Assembly (NCBI GenBank): GCA_964517355.1
Contig: CAZFCK010000021.1
Coordinates: 1 to 35,266, forward strand
Direction: 5' to 3'
From: CAZFCK01 sp964517355
GTDB taxonomy: Bacteria; Desulfobacterota; Desulfovibrionia; Desulfovibrionales; Desulfovibrionaceae
Length of the DNA stretch: 35,266 nucleotides
The translations under genes were made by a program, and so were the position numbers. Every line of letters begins with the position of its first letter. The stretch's first letter is position 1. Below the pieces are notes generated by a model. The model was not told the DNA's origin, searched no databases, and was given only the letters and a program-made list of their open reading frames with translations. Positions 8,801 through 16,016 of this stretch are shown piece after piece.

Positions 8801-9569
8801 GGGAGCGGATGACAGGCATATCCGGATGCATATTTTCCACAAAAATATCTTCGCCGCCCTGAAAAAAACGCTCTCGCAGTTGTTGATCAAGGGGTGCGGA
8901 ATTGAAAAAAAGTGGATTGAAATCATCCGGCAGGCCGGGCATGCGCGCATGCTGCCATTTCACGTCATACGTTCCCTGATATCTTTTGCGTTGCGGAGAG
9001 TTGAGCTCCAGAGGCCCAAATCCCGCCGGAGAGGGGCGGTCCGAAACCAGACCTATCTCGCTTCCAGGCAACTCCACATTGGGCAAAGGAAGCACCTTGC
9101 TGCCGTTCGCCCTCGTGATCATGTCCAAGCCCTTGCCCTTGGGATTGTCCGGAAACTTGGCGCCGCCGAAAGCGTTTTCCCACGTCAACGGCATGCTCGA
9201 AAACGGGACCGGTTTGGAGATGTTGAAGACACCCACGCGGCTCTCCCAATAGCGATCACCGAAAACAAACAATTTCTTACGGAAAGAACCCGCCTGTACG
9301 GCAACTTGAGCGGCGGAAAAACTTTTTCCTCGAGGAGCGCAACAAGCCCCGGCCACAAGCGCTTCGGCCTGAGGCTTGGGAAATCCAGCGTCCAAAGGGG
9401 TCTGCCCCAAGATCTTCGGAGCTGTGTCCCACAACTCCTGCTCCTTGAGAAGCGCGCCTGGCGCTGTGAGATCAAAAAAAAGCAGCACCCCAAGGCTTAA
9501 ATAATGTCGGCCAGTTAAACCGAAAGGGCGCGTCAGAAGCGAATGTTCAAGGCCTTTAAGTATCTTCAT
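5802..9569 (-). CDS. DUF2169-pentapeptide fusion (T6SS effector adaptor)
   Basis: A 1255-residue protein. Residues about 1-330 match DUF2169 (FGDRYWE, PLTWENAFGG, a family hallmark, and a PVIRSRIPEFRVRCFV segment), known as a chaperone/adaptor that loads effectors onto VgrG. Residues 360-480 are helical and charged. Residues 510-760 form a mixed alpha/beta region I do not recognise, followed by an Ala/Lys-rich linker and a helical stretch to about 930. Residues 945-1247 are pentapeptide repeats like those of the next gene. The ATG at 9569 has only a weak ribosome-binding site. The upstream 468 bp to vgrG are repeats, so co-transcription with vgrG is likely but not certain. It is longer than a plain DUF2169 protein. 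Confidence 0.82.
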   Translation of the reverse strand: MKILKGLEHSLLTRPFGLTGRHYLSLGVLLFFDLTAPGALLKEQELWDTAPKILGQTPLDAGFPKPQAEALVAGACCAPRGKSFSAAQVAVQAGSFRKKLFVFGDRYWESRVGVFNISKPVPFSSMPLTWENAFGGAKFPDNPKGKGLDMITRANGSKVLPLPNVELPGSEIGLVSDRPSPAGFGPLELNSPQRKRYQGTYDVKWQHARMPGLPDDFNPLFFNSAPLDQQLRERFFQGGEDIFVENMHPDMPVIRSRIPEFRVRCFVTRCRSTKKEQKLSFEQVEMRLETLWLFPTVLRGICIYRGVSEVRDEEAGDVEDVLIAHEPLADPPKSMTHYSKLRRTLLERKVPVDASPLEDFTRQSDAAMQRLRLLPKDLQAARDRAMGKAPRMPGSFQETHEGLNAMLGERLAHIGALESLAASLRNKLGPGVPIDTEQTFSTARRMVSDVRQRLSAAAGKVAARKKAFLDMRKQMGEQLRRQMSPEDLRKAGINPDDLLPEPLQPPWQKQGQAFVFACRKNLLGVGGAPLRPEGRLALDLLQRMGLSRHSLRRHWVGLHTETRRDVSTYWGRDPQEGPVCLLAGLVLPRFSGKDLSRVRVRPGLELQDFERADAEYLVPGSDDEPLFLPAPGPLADNAPLLVVPDELQAILAEQEAGDLCSILALASSKQPPGRDGSEALQSARKILVVLPAMANVTETMRRWNALPGGAEGLVLPKGKTLFAAYRSGVPLRQWILEALPPDVATAHGAGAFVLPKNGDKRKAAAKQKSISVPDAKGFAANLYKESHARFKAAFPDMQTQKLQLEKQVAERIRLAGRDPEMYMRQPCPHGSGSMGEQTARIMMEQAAAMGRFNLGKAGAAAQRTMLAEAEKARDIGARIEALQSWAANMRASGREKLARLKSGETPPEVRQALEAAGIAPEQMEPLDREEALRRIASGQGLARCNISNLDFSGLELRNIDLRQAICNNTNFSGANLEKADLSQAQLMEADCSDAVMLRANLENALCRKAVFKKTDLRQGRLKNIDFEEADCSGADFSEASLEMGALRKTLLTGARFLSCNAKMTVFNQCDATDGDFSGATLESCSLQNCVLDKACFAGACLPRTMFHGCKGEKLRFAKANLDDCRMAGGTRFSGADFKHVRMRKAFFRETMLRHAIFEGAVMEKCMFEACDMILAQLRGVSAKWCRFEKCDLEGAIMRGMNIFQGSLRKSRLVQTDLRGANLFAADLYKVVMERTLLDAANLKRTLLWQREDLIP

Positions 9570-9603
9570 TGTTTTACGTGACGAGAGCCTGTTACCATTG
9601 AAA

Positions 9604-9652
9604 AAGGTTTGCCTCCGGCGGCTTCAGAATCTTGTGAAAAAGATTCTTAATA
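9604..9652. repeat. Family C stem-loop repeat, copy C1
   Basis: Begins AGGTTTGCCTCCGGCGGCTT and ends in hairpin AGAATCTT...AAGATTCT followed by AATA. The second copy at 33618-33668 has the stem AGAACCTT...AAGGTTCT, a compensated base-pair change. Both copies sit a short distance upstream of minus-strand genes. Confidence 0.7.
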
Positions 9653-9666
9653 CGCCTTTTGGACTA

Positions 9667-9770
9667 GAGCATCTCACGCTTGAAAAGCGCTAGATGCTCT
9701 TATGCATTTCCCTGGAACAATTGGAAATTGTTTCAGGGGAGAGCCTTGTTTCAAGGCGAAAATGCGCTAG
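9667..9770 (+). repeat. Family B repeat, complete copy B3
   Basis: A 104-bp element with three stem-loops: GAGCAT...ATGCTC enclosing GCTTGAAAAGC, then CCCTGGAACAAT...ATTGTTTCAGGG, then CCTTGTTTCAAGG with tail GCGAAAATGCGCTAG. Full relatives lie reversed at 27182-27284 and 34257-34359. Family A copy A3 starts within 10 bp. Confidence 0.88.
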
Positions 9771-9777
9771 AATAAAA

Positions 9778-9907
9778 AATAAAGTCGCGGGCTTTCGCGC
9801 CCGCACGACGACCAGGGGAGGCCCCTGGACGCCGGAAAAAAGACTTTTTTCTTATTTTTTCAACAAATATAAATTGTTACATTATACACTCACTCTAATA
9901 AGTCGAG
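9778..9907 (-). repeat. Family A repeat, copy A3 (one end missing)
   Basis: Reverse copy with both GC-rich hairpins and the AT-rich arm ending in AAGTCGAG (9900-9907). The outer TACGACTTTCGGAC end present in other copies is absent; the sequence runs directly into the tail of family B copy B3. Confidence 0.85.
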
Positions 9908-10037
9908 AACTCCAAAACTCATTATCTTTATAACCAACTAGCATATTTGCAATTTCAAGCATGTTGCTCTGAATGTACATATTGTTATTCCGGAGAAACG
10001 GGTGAAAACATCAACACCGTATTCAAGCCTGGGCGCT

Positions 10038-12272
10038 CTAAAGAATAATGACCATGCCCGCTGAGATCTGCACCTGCGTAGCGGTGATGCTCATCATCAT
10101 GGCTGATTGCGAAAGCGACTGCGCAACGATGCTGGAAGAAAGCGCGGTCGTGCTCTGCACTCCCACCTTGGCGGTGTGCTGCATCACTGTTGTCTGCAAT
10201 TCACCGCACACAAAGCCCAGATTGGCGACCATGAGGGTATATTTCGCATACGTATCGTTGCTTTCTCCATAGACTCCGTTGTGCTCCCCGAACATGGCGC
10301 TGCGGTTTCCCACAACCAGCGACTGCTCCCCATTGACCACGTTGCGGTCGGCGTGGATTTCTTCTTGCTGCGCTACAACCTCTTGATGTTCCGCGACATC
10401 TTCCTGCCGTTCCAAAACCGCTTCCTGGCTGGCGGCCACTTCCTTATTCGAGGAAGCGCGCAAGTCCTTCCAGCTTCCAGCGAACGTCCAATGCCCACCC
10501 ACTTTGATATCCGTGAGCCATCCCCAATGCACATTGGTGCGATGCAAGAGGGTCACGTCCACGCGCTCGCCAAGAACCGTCTTGACATCAACACCTCCCA
10601 CCATGCTCACGTTTTCGCCCAACAATACGGAATTCTGACCTTGGGCCTTGATCTTGATGTAGTCGTTGGTCACAAGGCCTATGCCGTCGCCGAAGAAACT
10701 TTCGGACTTGGGGTCTGAACCAGGATCGTTATGCGCGCCTATGCGCACGAAGGACTGGTTGGTCGGAGAATGGAGCAAAATCCGTTGGGACCCTTCTTTG
10801 TCCTCGATATGTATTTTGTTCTGCCCCCCTGTGGTAATCTTGCACATCGTGTTGTCGGTGTTGGTAATCTGACTCGGCACTTCCGGATTGGGCACTGCGG
10901 ACTGAATGATGGGGCGGTCCGGATCGCCATCGATAAATGTCAACAACACTTCGGTATTTTTATGTAAAGGAAAATGCATGCCGTGGTTGGACCCGCCATA
11001 GGGCTGGGCCATGCGTATCCATGCCGATGCGCGTCCGTCATCACGTCCGGACAAATCAAAGGGCAGCTTGACCTTGTAGCGTCCCTGGTCGTCAACCTCG
11101 GCGTATTTGTCGCTCCCCGAGGCATCGATCCAGGCGTTCATGGAGCCTGTGATGCGCGGCTTTTCCGTCTGTTCAAGACTCCGAAACTGGACATCCGCGG
11201 GGATGGCGATGAAGCTGTTTTCATAATGCTGCCGCTTGTCGCGGTCGCTTGGTTTCCTGCCGAGTCCGGAGAGAAAATACGAGGCTTGGTTGCCGCTGTG
11301 CTCAACACTAACGGTCATATAATCCTGATTAAAATCACTTCGGTAGTGTTCCTCCATTGTAAAAACATAGCCAGGACGGAGAAACGGAATAGTGCTCTCG
11401 CCATGGAACATCTTTTCACGGCATTTGAAGCCTTCGGCCCGTATCTTGGCCAGGGAATCCCCCTCGGAGGGCGTGCGCACATGTTCGCCGTATTGGTAGA
11501 ACGTCCCCCGCCCATAATCCGCAACATCGGCCTTTCCCTGAACCGACAAGGTCGGCGTGCGATAATTGTAGTCCTTCAACTGCACATTGCGGGGCACCAT
11601 CTGCTGCCGCAGAAAAAAACGCCGCACCAACTCATCCCGGTATTGTTCTTCCAATCCTGAAGGTGGAGCGTATTTTGCGGTACCGCCTTGCGGCATGAAT
11701 TCATGGGCAATGTGCGTATCCGTAACCACAAGGCGTGTTCCCCCCTGACTCTGCTCGAAATAATAATACATGCCCTCGCGCTCAAGCCAACGCAGGAAAA
11801 ACTTGTAATGCGTCTCGTTATACTGGCAGATGTACTCCCATTGGGAGTAGGTATTCTGCAGACGAAAAACAAAATCCGAGGAAATCAAACCGCCATCCAA
11901 AAGAACGGCTTGCAAAAATTCAGGAGCGCTTTGGTTCAAAAACACCTGATTATGCTGCGTCAAAGTCAGCCACCACAGTTTGGGAACAAGGACGGCCCGG
12001 TAAAACACTGCTTCTCCGAACTGATGCATTTGATCGAAGTGCTTGAGAATACCTGAATAGGGAACATCTCCGTCCGGTCTGACGATGGTGAACGTGGCCG
12101 GATTTTCCAACACTTCTGTCAAATCCACGTCCGTATTGGACGACACGAGTTCAATTTCGAACTCGAACAGCCTGTTTAACCCCTCGCCTCCTGAAAAGCG
12201 AACAACACTGAAAGTATTTCCAGGCTCGGCCATGGAAACGAAACGAAATTTCTGATCGGACAACACGGTCAT
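10038..12272 (-). CDS. vgrG: Type VI secretion spike protein VgrG
   Basis: A 744-residue trimeric spike protein that pierces target cells. Residues 1-370 form the gp27-like base (FEFEIELVSS, then QYNETHYKFFLRWLEREGMYYYFE, a VgrG hallmark). About 385-480 is the gp5-like OB fold (QGRYKVKLPFD, HFPLHKNTEVLLTFIDGDPDRPII). From about 602 to the end the usual valine-rich beta-helix is replaced by a region with a strict seven-residue period, first Glu/Gln-rich and then Gly/Ser/Thr/Val-rich. No toxin domain follows. The ATG at 12272 is preceded by GGAG at 7 nt spacing and by a -35/-10 pair at 12323-12351. No other T6SS core genes are in the window, so the island depends on an apparatus encoded elsewhere. 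Confidence 0.93.
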   Translation of the reverse strand: MTVLSDQKFRFVSMAEPGNTFSVVRFSGGEGLNRLFEFEIELVSSNTDVDLTEVLENPATFTIVRPDGDVPYSGILKHFDQMHQFGEAVFYRAVLVPKLWWLTLTQHNQVFLNQSAPEFLQAVLLDGGLISSDFVFRLQNTYSQWEYICQYNETHYKFFLRWLEREGMYYYFEQSQGGTRLVVTDTHIAHEFMPQGGTAKYAPPSGLEEQYRDELVRRFFLRQQMVPRNVQLKDYNYRTPTLSVQGKADVADYGRGTFYQYGEHVRTPSEGDSLAKIRAEGFKCREKMFHGESTIPFLRPGYVFTMEEHYRSDFNQDYMTVSVEHSGNQASYFLSGLGRKPSDRDKRQHYENSFIAIPADVQFRSLEQTEKPRITGSMNAWIDASGSDKYAEVDDQGRYKVKLPFDLSGRDDGRASAWIRMAQPYGGSNHGMHFPLHKNTEVLLTFIDGDPDRPIIQSAVPNPEVPSQITNTDNTMCKITTGGQNKIHIEDKEGSQRILLHSPTNQSFVRIGAHNDPGSDPKSESFFGDGIGLVTNDYIKIKAQGQNSVLLGENVSMVGGVDVKTVLGERVDVTLLHRTNVHWGWLTDIKVGGHWTFAGSWKDLRASSNKEVAASQEAVLERQEDVAEHQEVVAQQEEIHADRNVVNGEQSLVVGNRSAMFGEHNGVYGESNDTYAKYTLMVANLGFVCGELQTTVMQHTAKVGVQSTTALSSSIVAQSLSQSAMMMSITATQVQISAGMVIIL

Positions 12273-12322
12273 ATACAGACTCCATAACGGCGGGGAAATT
12301 CCATTGACGCCAAGATGAAGGA

Positions 12323-12351
12323 ATCATACATCCGGGATACACCAGAGTAAA
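12323..12351 (-). promoter_or_regulatory. Candidate sigma-70 promoter of vgrG
   Basis: On the minus strand TTTACT (12351-12346), a 17-bp spacer, then TATGAT (12328-12323). The spacing is ideal, and it lies about 50 bp upstream of the vgrG start. It is back to back with the promoter of the peptide-binding protein gene. Confidence 0.55.
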
Positions 12352-12374
12352 TTCCCTCGCTCCACAAATTCATC

Positions 12375-12402
12375 TTGACGCGAAAGCGAATTGAAGGATA
12401 AT
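12375..12402 (+). promoter_or_regulatory. Candidate sigma-70 promoter of the dipeptide transport operon
   Basis: TTGACG, a 16-bp spacer, then GATAAT: five of six consensus matches in each box. It lies 50 bp before the start codon of the binding-protein gene at 12453. Confidence 0.6.
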
Positions 12403-12452
12403 CACAATCTTGTAATTTTACATTTCTTTTCAGCCCCAAGGAGAATGCCTTC

Positions 12453-13991
12453 ATGAAACGTTGTCTGCTCCTCATCCTGGTTTTCATGGGCCTGTGCCTG
12501 CCAGCCCAGGCGGCTGACAAGGACACACTGGTTGTCGGCGTCACGTCCGACATTCACACGCTGGATCCCGGCGTTTCCAGCGACAACTACGACTGGCGGC
12601 AAATCTACCCCTGCTATGACCGCCTCGTCCAATACAAAACCATAGACGGCGTGGGCAGCACCGAAGTGGAGCCCTCGGTGGCCGAAAGCTGGACCGTGTC
12701 CGACGACGGTACAGTCTGGACCTTCACCATCCGCAAAGGCATCACGTTCCCTGACGGGACGCCCCTGGACGCGGAAGCCGTCCGCTTCTCCTTCCAGCGC
12801 ACCCTCGATATCGGCAAGGGACCTGCCGACAATATCGGCGCCATAGACAAAATGGAAGTTCTTGACCCGCAGACGCTTAAAATCACGCTGAAGAATCCTT
12901 ACGGTCCTTTTTTGCAAACACTGGCCACAGACGGCGCCTCCATCGTGAATCCCAAAGTAATGGAACATGAAAAGGATGGAGATCTCGCCCAGGCCTGGCT
13001 GGCAGAAAACACCAACGGCAGCGGCCCCTTCATTCTGAAGGAATGGACCCGCGGCCAGCAGTGCGTGCTCGAAGCCAAACCCGACTACTGGGGCGAGAAG
13101 CCCAAACTCAAAACCGTGATTATCCGCTTCATGGCCGAATCCGCAGACCGGCGCATGGCCCTGGAACGCGGCGACATCGACATCGCGGAAAACATTCTTA
13201 TCGATCAGTTGCCCGCTCTTGAAAAAAATCCGGACATCGACGTGAAGCGCTTTCCCTCGCAACTCGTGGAATACGTTTACGTCAACTGCCAAAACGACAA
13301 ACTTAAAGACCCACGGGTGCGTCAGGCCTTGAGCTACGCCGTGGACTACAACGGCATCATCGACTACGTGCTGCAAGGAAACGGCGTGCAGATGCGCGGC
13401 CCGGTGCCCAAAGGCATGTGGGGGCACAAGTCCGACGCCAAACAATATGCCAAGGATATCGAAAAAGCCAAGGCATTGCTCAAGGAAGCCGGCGCCGAGA
13501 ATCTGGAATTGACCTTGATTTACTCCGAACGCCGCGCCACGTGGGAGCAGATCGCCACCATCATGCAGGCCAATTTCGCCGAAATCGGCGTGAAGCTCAA
13601 TCTTGAACTCATGGCCAACCCCACGTTGCGCGACCGCGTGGACAAAGGGGATTTCCAACTCTGCCTGGGGGCCTGGAGTCCGGATTTCGCCGACCCATAC
13701 ATGTTCATGAACTTCTGGTTCGATTCGAACCTGTTCGGCCTGCCCGGAAACCGCAGCTTCTATAAAAACGACAAGGTGGACGAGCTGGTGCGCAAAGCCG
13801 CGCAACTTTCGGATGTGGCGGAGCGGACCACGCTGTATAACGAAGCGCAGGACATCATCATGGAAGACGCGCCCTACATCTTTCTCTATCAGGTGCAGAC
13901 CATCGTCCCCATGCGGAAAAACGTGAAGGGGTACGTGTACAATCCCATGTTGGAAAGCATGTACAACTTCCAAAGCATCTACAAAGACTAG
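12453..13991 (+). CDS. Peptide ABC transporter substrate-binding protein (family 5)
   Basis: Periplasmic binding protein of a dipeptide/oligopeptide importer, 512 residues. Signal peptide MKRCLLLILVFMGLCLPAQA, cleaved at about 20. Family-5 motifs are clear: TLDPGVSSDNYDW, VEPSVAESWTVSDDGTVWTFTIRKGITFPDGTPLDAEAVRFSF, the GSGPF motif, and PRVRQALSYAVDY. The ATG at 12453 follows AAGGAG. It heads the operon, and a strong hairpin followed by TTTT separates it from the permease genes, as expected when binding protein is needed in excess. The linked D-aminopeptidase suggests D-amino-acid dipeptides or murein peptides as substrate; nickel or other oligopeptides remain possible. Confidence 0.9.
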   Translation: MKRCLLLILVFMGLCLPAQAADKDTLVVGVTSDIHTLDPGVSSDNYDWRQIYPCYDRLVQYKTIDGVGSTEVEPSVAESWTVSDDGTVWTFTIRKGITFPDGTPLDAEAVRFSFQRTLDIGKGPADNIGAIDKMEVLDPQTLKITLKNPYGPFLQTLATDGASIVNPKVMEHEKDGDLAQAWLAENTNGSGPFILKEWTRGQQCVLEAKPDYWGEKPKLKTVIIRFMAESADRRMALERGDIDIAENILIDQLPALEKNPDIDVKRFPSQLVEYVYVNCQNDKLKDPRVRQALSYAVDYNGIIDYVLQGNGVQMRGPVPKGMWGHKSDAKQYAKDIEKAKALLKEAGAENLELTLIYSERRATWEQIATIMQANFAEIGVKLNLELMANPTLRDRVDKGDFQLCLGAWSPDFADPYMFMNFWFDSNLFGLPGNRSFYKNDKVDELVRKAAQLSDVAERTTLYNEAQDIIMEDAPYIFLYQVQTIVPMRKNVKGYVYNPMLESMYNFQSIYKD

Positions 13992-14010
13992 CGGTTGAAG
14001 CAAAACGCAC

Positions 14011-14042
14011 CGCCCGGCCGTCATCAGGCGGCCGGGCGTTTT
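14011..14042 (+). terminator. Hairpin terminator/attenuator after the binding-protein gene
   Basis: Stem CGCCCGGCC (14011-14019) pairs with GGCCGGGCG (14030-14038), followed by TTTT; an upstream AAAACG can extend the stem. It begins 19 bp after the stop codon. Because the rest of the operon follows in the same direction with no evident new promoter, it probably causes partial termination. Confidence 0.7.
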
Positions 14043-14122
14043 GACGTACAACGCCGCAACAGGAAAACGGCCGCTCCAAACGTTGTTTTTCCTGCTGCAA
14101 GCCTTGGGAAATCCATCGCCTC

Positions 14123-15133
14123 ATGCGCATACTTCACTATATCCTGCACCGCCTGTTCTACATGATTCCCGTGCTTATCGGCGTTACCGTGCTGGTGTTC
14201 ATCATCTCCCACGCCATCCCCGGCGACCCGGCCAGCATGATCGCCGGCCCCAAGGCCAGCCGGGAAGCCATCGACAAAATCCGCGCCGCACATGGATTGG
14301 ATAAGCCGTTGCCGGTGCAATATCTGCGTTTCGTCAGCGGGCTCCTGCACGGTGATCTGGGTGTTTCAATACGCAACCACCGCCCCGTCACCAGCGACAT
14401 GGCCGACTTTTTCCCGGCAACTCTGGAACTGACCCTGGCCAGCCTCATGCTGTGCCTGGGAGTGGGCATCCCCCTGGGAATTTTGGCGGCTGTGCGGCGT
14501 AACAGCCTGGCGGACCACGCCACACGGGTGTTTTCCGTTTTCGGCGTTTCGACTCCCGTTTTTTGGCTCGGCCTCATGCTTCTGCTGCTGTTCTACCGCA
14601 ACCTGGGCTGGCTGCCCGGTTCCGGCCGGCTGGATATCGCCACAACGCCCCCAACGCATATCACGGGCATGTATATTGTGGATTCATTGCTCACCGGCAA
14701 CTGGAAAACCCTGCGGCAAGCCCTGGCGCATATCATTCTCCCAGCCTTCTGCCTCTCTTATGTCTACCTGGCCATCATAACGCGCATCGTGCGCTCTTCC
14801 ATGATACAAGTGCTGGGGCAGGACTACATTACCACTGCCAGGGCCAACGGCTTGAGCAACGCCAAGGTGGTGCTCAAGCACGCCTTCAAGAATTCGCTCA
14901 TCCCCACGGTCACCATAACCGGCCTTTCCTTCGGCGAGTTGCTTGGTGGCGCCATTCTGACAGAGACAATTTTCGCCTGGCCCGGCATGGGCAAATATGT
15001 GGTGGACTCGGTCAACTTTCTTGATTTCCCCGCCATAATGGGCTTCACCTTGATGGTCAGCCTGGCCTATGTGTGCATCAACCTGGTTGTGGATCTATTG
15101 TACGCGGTACTCAACCCCACCATAAAATACTAA
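14123..15133 (+). CDS. dppB: Dipeptide ABC transporter permease DppB
   Basis: Inner-membrane permease of 336 residues, with the DppB/OppB N-terminus (RLFYMIPVLIGVTVLVFIISHAIPGDPA), about six membrane helices, and the EAA loop DYITTARANGLSNAKVVLKHAFKNSLIPTVT near residues 235-265 that contacts the ATPases. GGAILTETIFAWPGMGKYVVDSV is a strong DppB signature. The ribosome-binding site is weak. The stop is 2 bp before the dppC start. Confidence 0.92.
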   Translation: MRILHYILHRLFYMIPVLIGVTVLVFIISHAIPGDPASMIAGPKASREAIDKIRAAHGLDKPLPVQYLRFVSGLLHGDLGVSIRNHRPVTSDMADFFPATLELTLASLMLCLGVGIPLGILAAVRRNSLADHATRVFSVFGVSTPVFWLGLMLLLLFYRNLGWLPGSGRLDIATTPPTHITGMYIVDSLLTGNWKTLRQALAHIILPAFCLSYVYLAIITRIVRSSMIQVLGQDYITTARANGLSNAKVVLKHAFKNSLIPTVTITGLSFGELLGGAILTETIFAWPGMGKYVVDSVNFLDFPAIMGFTLMVSLAYVCINLVVDLLYAVLNPTIKY

Positions 15134-15135
15134 TC

Positions 15136-16011
15136 ATGAGTACACGGGATATCTTAACCAACCACCCCAAGCTGCGGGAATGTCTGCTGACCTTGCGCAT
15201 CCTCTCGCGCAACCCCTCAGCCGTCGCCGGCGCCGTCATCCTGACGCTCATGCTGCTGCTCGCCGTTTCCGCGACATGGCTCGCCCCGTATGATCCAATC
15301 AGGCTGAACCTCGGTTCTCGTCTACAACCTCCTTCAATGACACATCTTTTCGGAACAGACGAGCTGGGACGCGACATCCTTTCGCGCATCATGTACGGCG
15401 CGCGCATCTCTCTGCGCATCGGCATCGTCATCATCTCCATCGCCGGCGGCCTGGGGTCGCTGATCGGCGCCACGGCCGGTTATATCGGGGGGCGTCTGGA
15501 CAACGCCATCATGCGCGTCATGGACGTCATTCTTTCCTTTCCCGCCCTGGTACTGGCCATGGCTCTTGCCGCGGCCATGGGACCGAACCTTACCAACGCC
15601 ATTCTGGCGGTATCGTTCGTCATGATTCCCAAATTCGCACGCATGGTCCGCGGCGAGGCCCTTTCCGTACGCGAAATGCCCTTTGTGGCCGCGGCCAAAG
15701 TCTCCGGTGCGGGGCATGCCTGGATCATCCGCCGCCACGTTTTGCCGAACTGCCTCAATTCGGTCATCGTGCTCGCCACACTGACCATGGGCGACGCCAT
15801 CCTTATCGCTGCCTCGCTCTCCTTCATCGGCCTGGGAGCACAGCCGCCCACCCCGGAATGGGGCGCCATGATCAGCGTGGGCCGCAAATTCCTCATGGAC
15901 CAGTGGTGGTACGCCACCTTTCCCGGTTTGTTCATCCTCACCACGGTAATTGGCTTCAACATCCTGGGCGACGCCTTGCGCGACGTGCTCGACCCCCGCA
16001 TCAGGAGATAA
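15136..16011 (+). CDS. dppC: Dipeptide ABC transporter permease DppC
   Basis: Second permease subunit, 291 residues. The N-terminus has the OppC-type first helix (NPSAVAGAVILTLMLLLAVSATWLAPYDP), then HLFGTDELGRDILSRIMYGARISL, a DppC signature, and the EAA loop FVAAAKVSGAGHAWIIRRHVLPNCLN. The C-terminus has PTPEWGAMISVGR and DALRDVLDPRIRR. The ATG at 15136 is preferred because it follows the dppB stop by 2 bp and gives the expected N-terminus, although no strong ribosome-binding site is present, suggesting translational coupling. Confidence 0.92.
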   Translation: MSTRDILTNHPKLRECLLTLRILSRNPSAVAGAVILTLMLLLAVSATWLAPYDPIRLNLGSRLQPPSMTHLFGTDELGRDILSRIMYGARISLRIGIVIISIAGGLGSLIGATAGYIGGRLDNAIMRVMDVILSFPALVLAMALAAAMGPNLTNAILAVSFVMIPKFARMVRGEALSVREMPFVAAAKVSGAGHAWIIRRHVLPNCLNSVIVLATLTMGDAILIAASLSFIGLGAQPPTPEWGAMISVGRKFLMDQWWYATFPGLFILTTVIGFNILGDALRDVLDPRIRR

Positions 16012-16016
16012 CCGGC

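Larger units (their letters stand above)
9570..10037. other. Gene-free gap between vgrG and the DUF2169 gene, filled by repeats
   Basis: The 468 bp hold, from left to right, a family C hairpin (9604-9652), a complete family B element (9667-9770) and a reverse family A element (9778-9907). An apparent reading frame at 9694-9933 is translation of these repeats. No gene is seen. Confidence 0.8.

Noticed and set aside
9694..9933. 79-codon frame between vgrG and the DUF2169 gene
   Set aside because: It runs through family B and family A repeats (RARTTTRGGPWTPE), not a gene.
12402..14051. 549-codon open frame on the - strand
   Set aside because: Antisense shadow of the peptide-binding protein gene in GC-rich DNA; no start signal or known motif.
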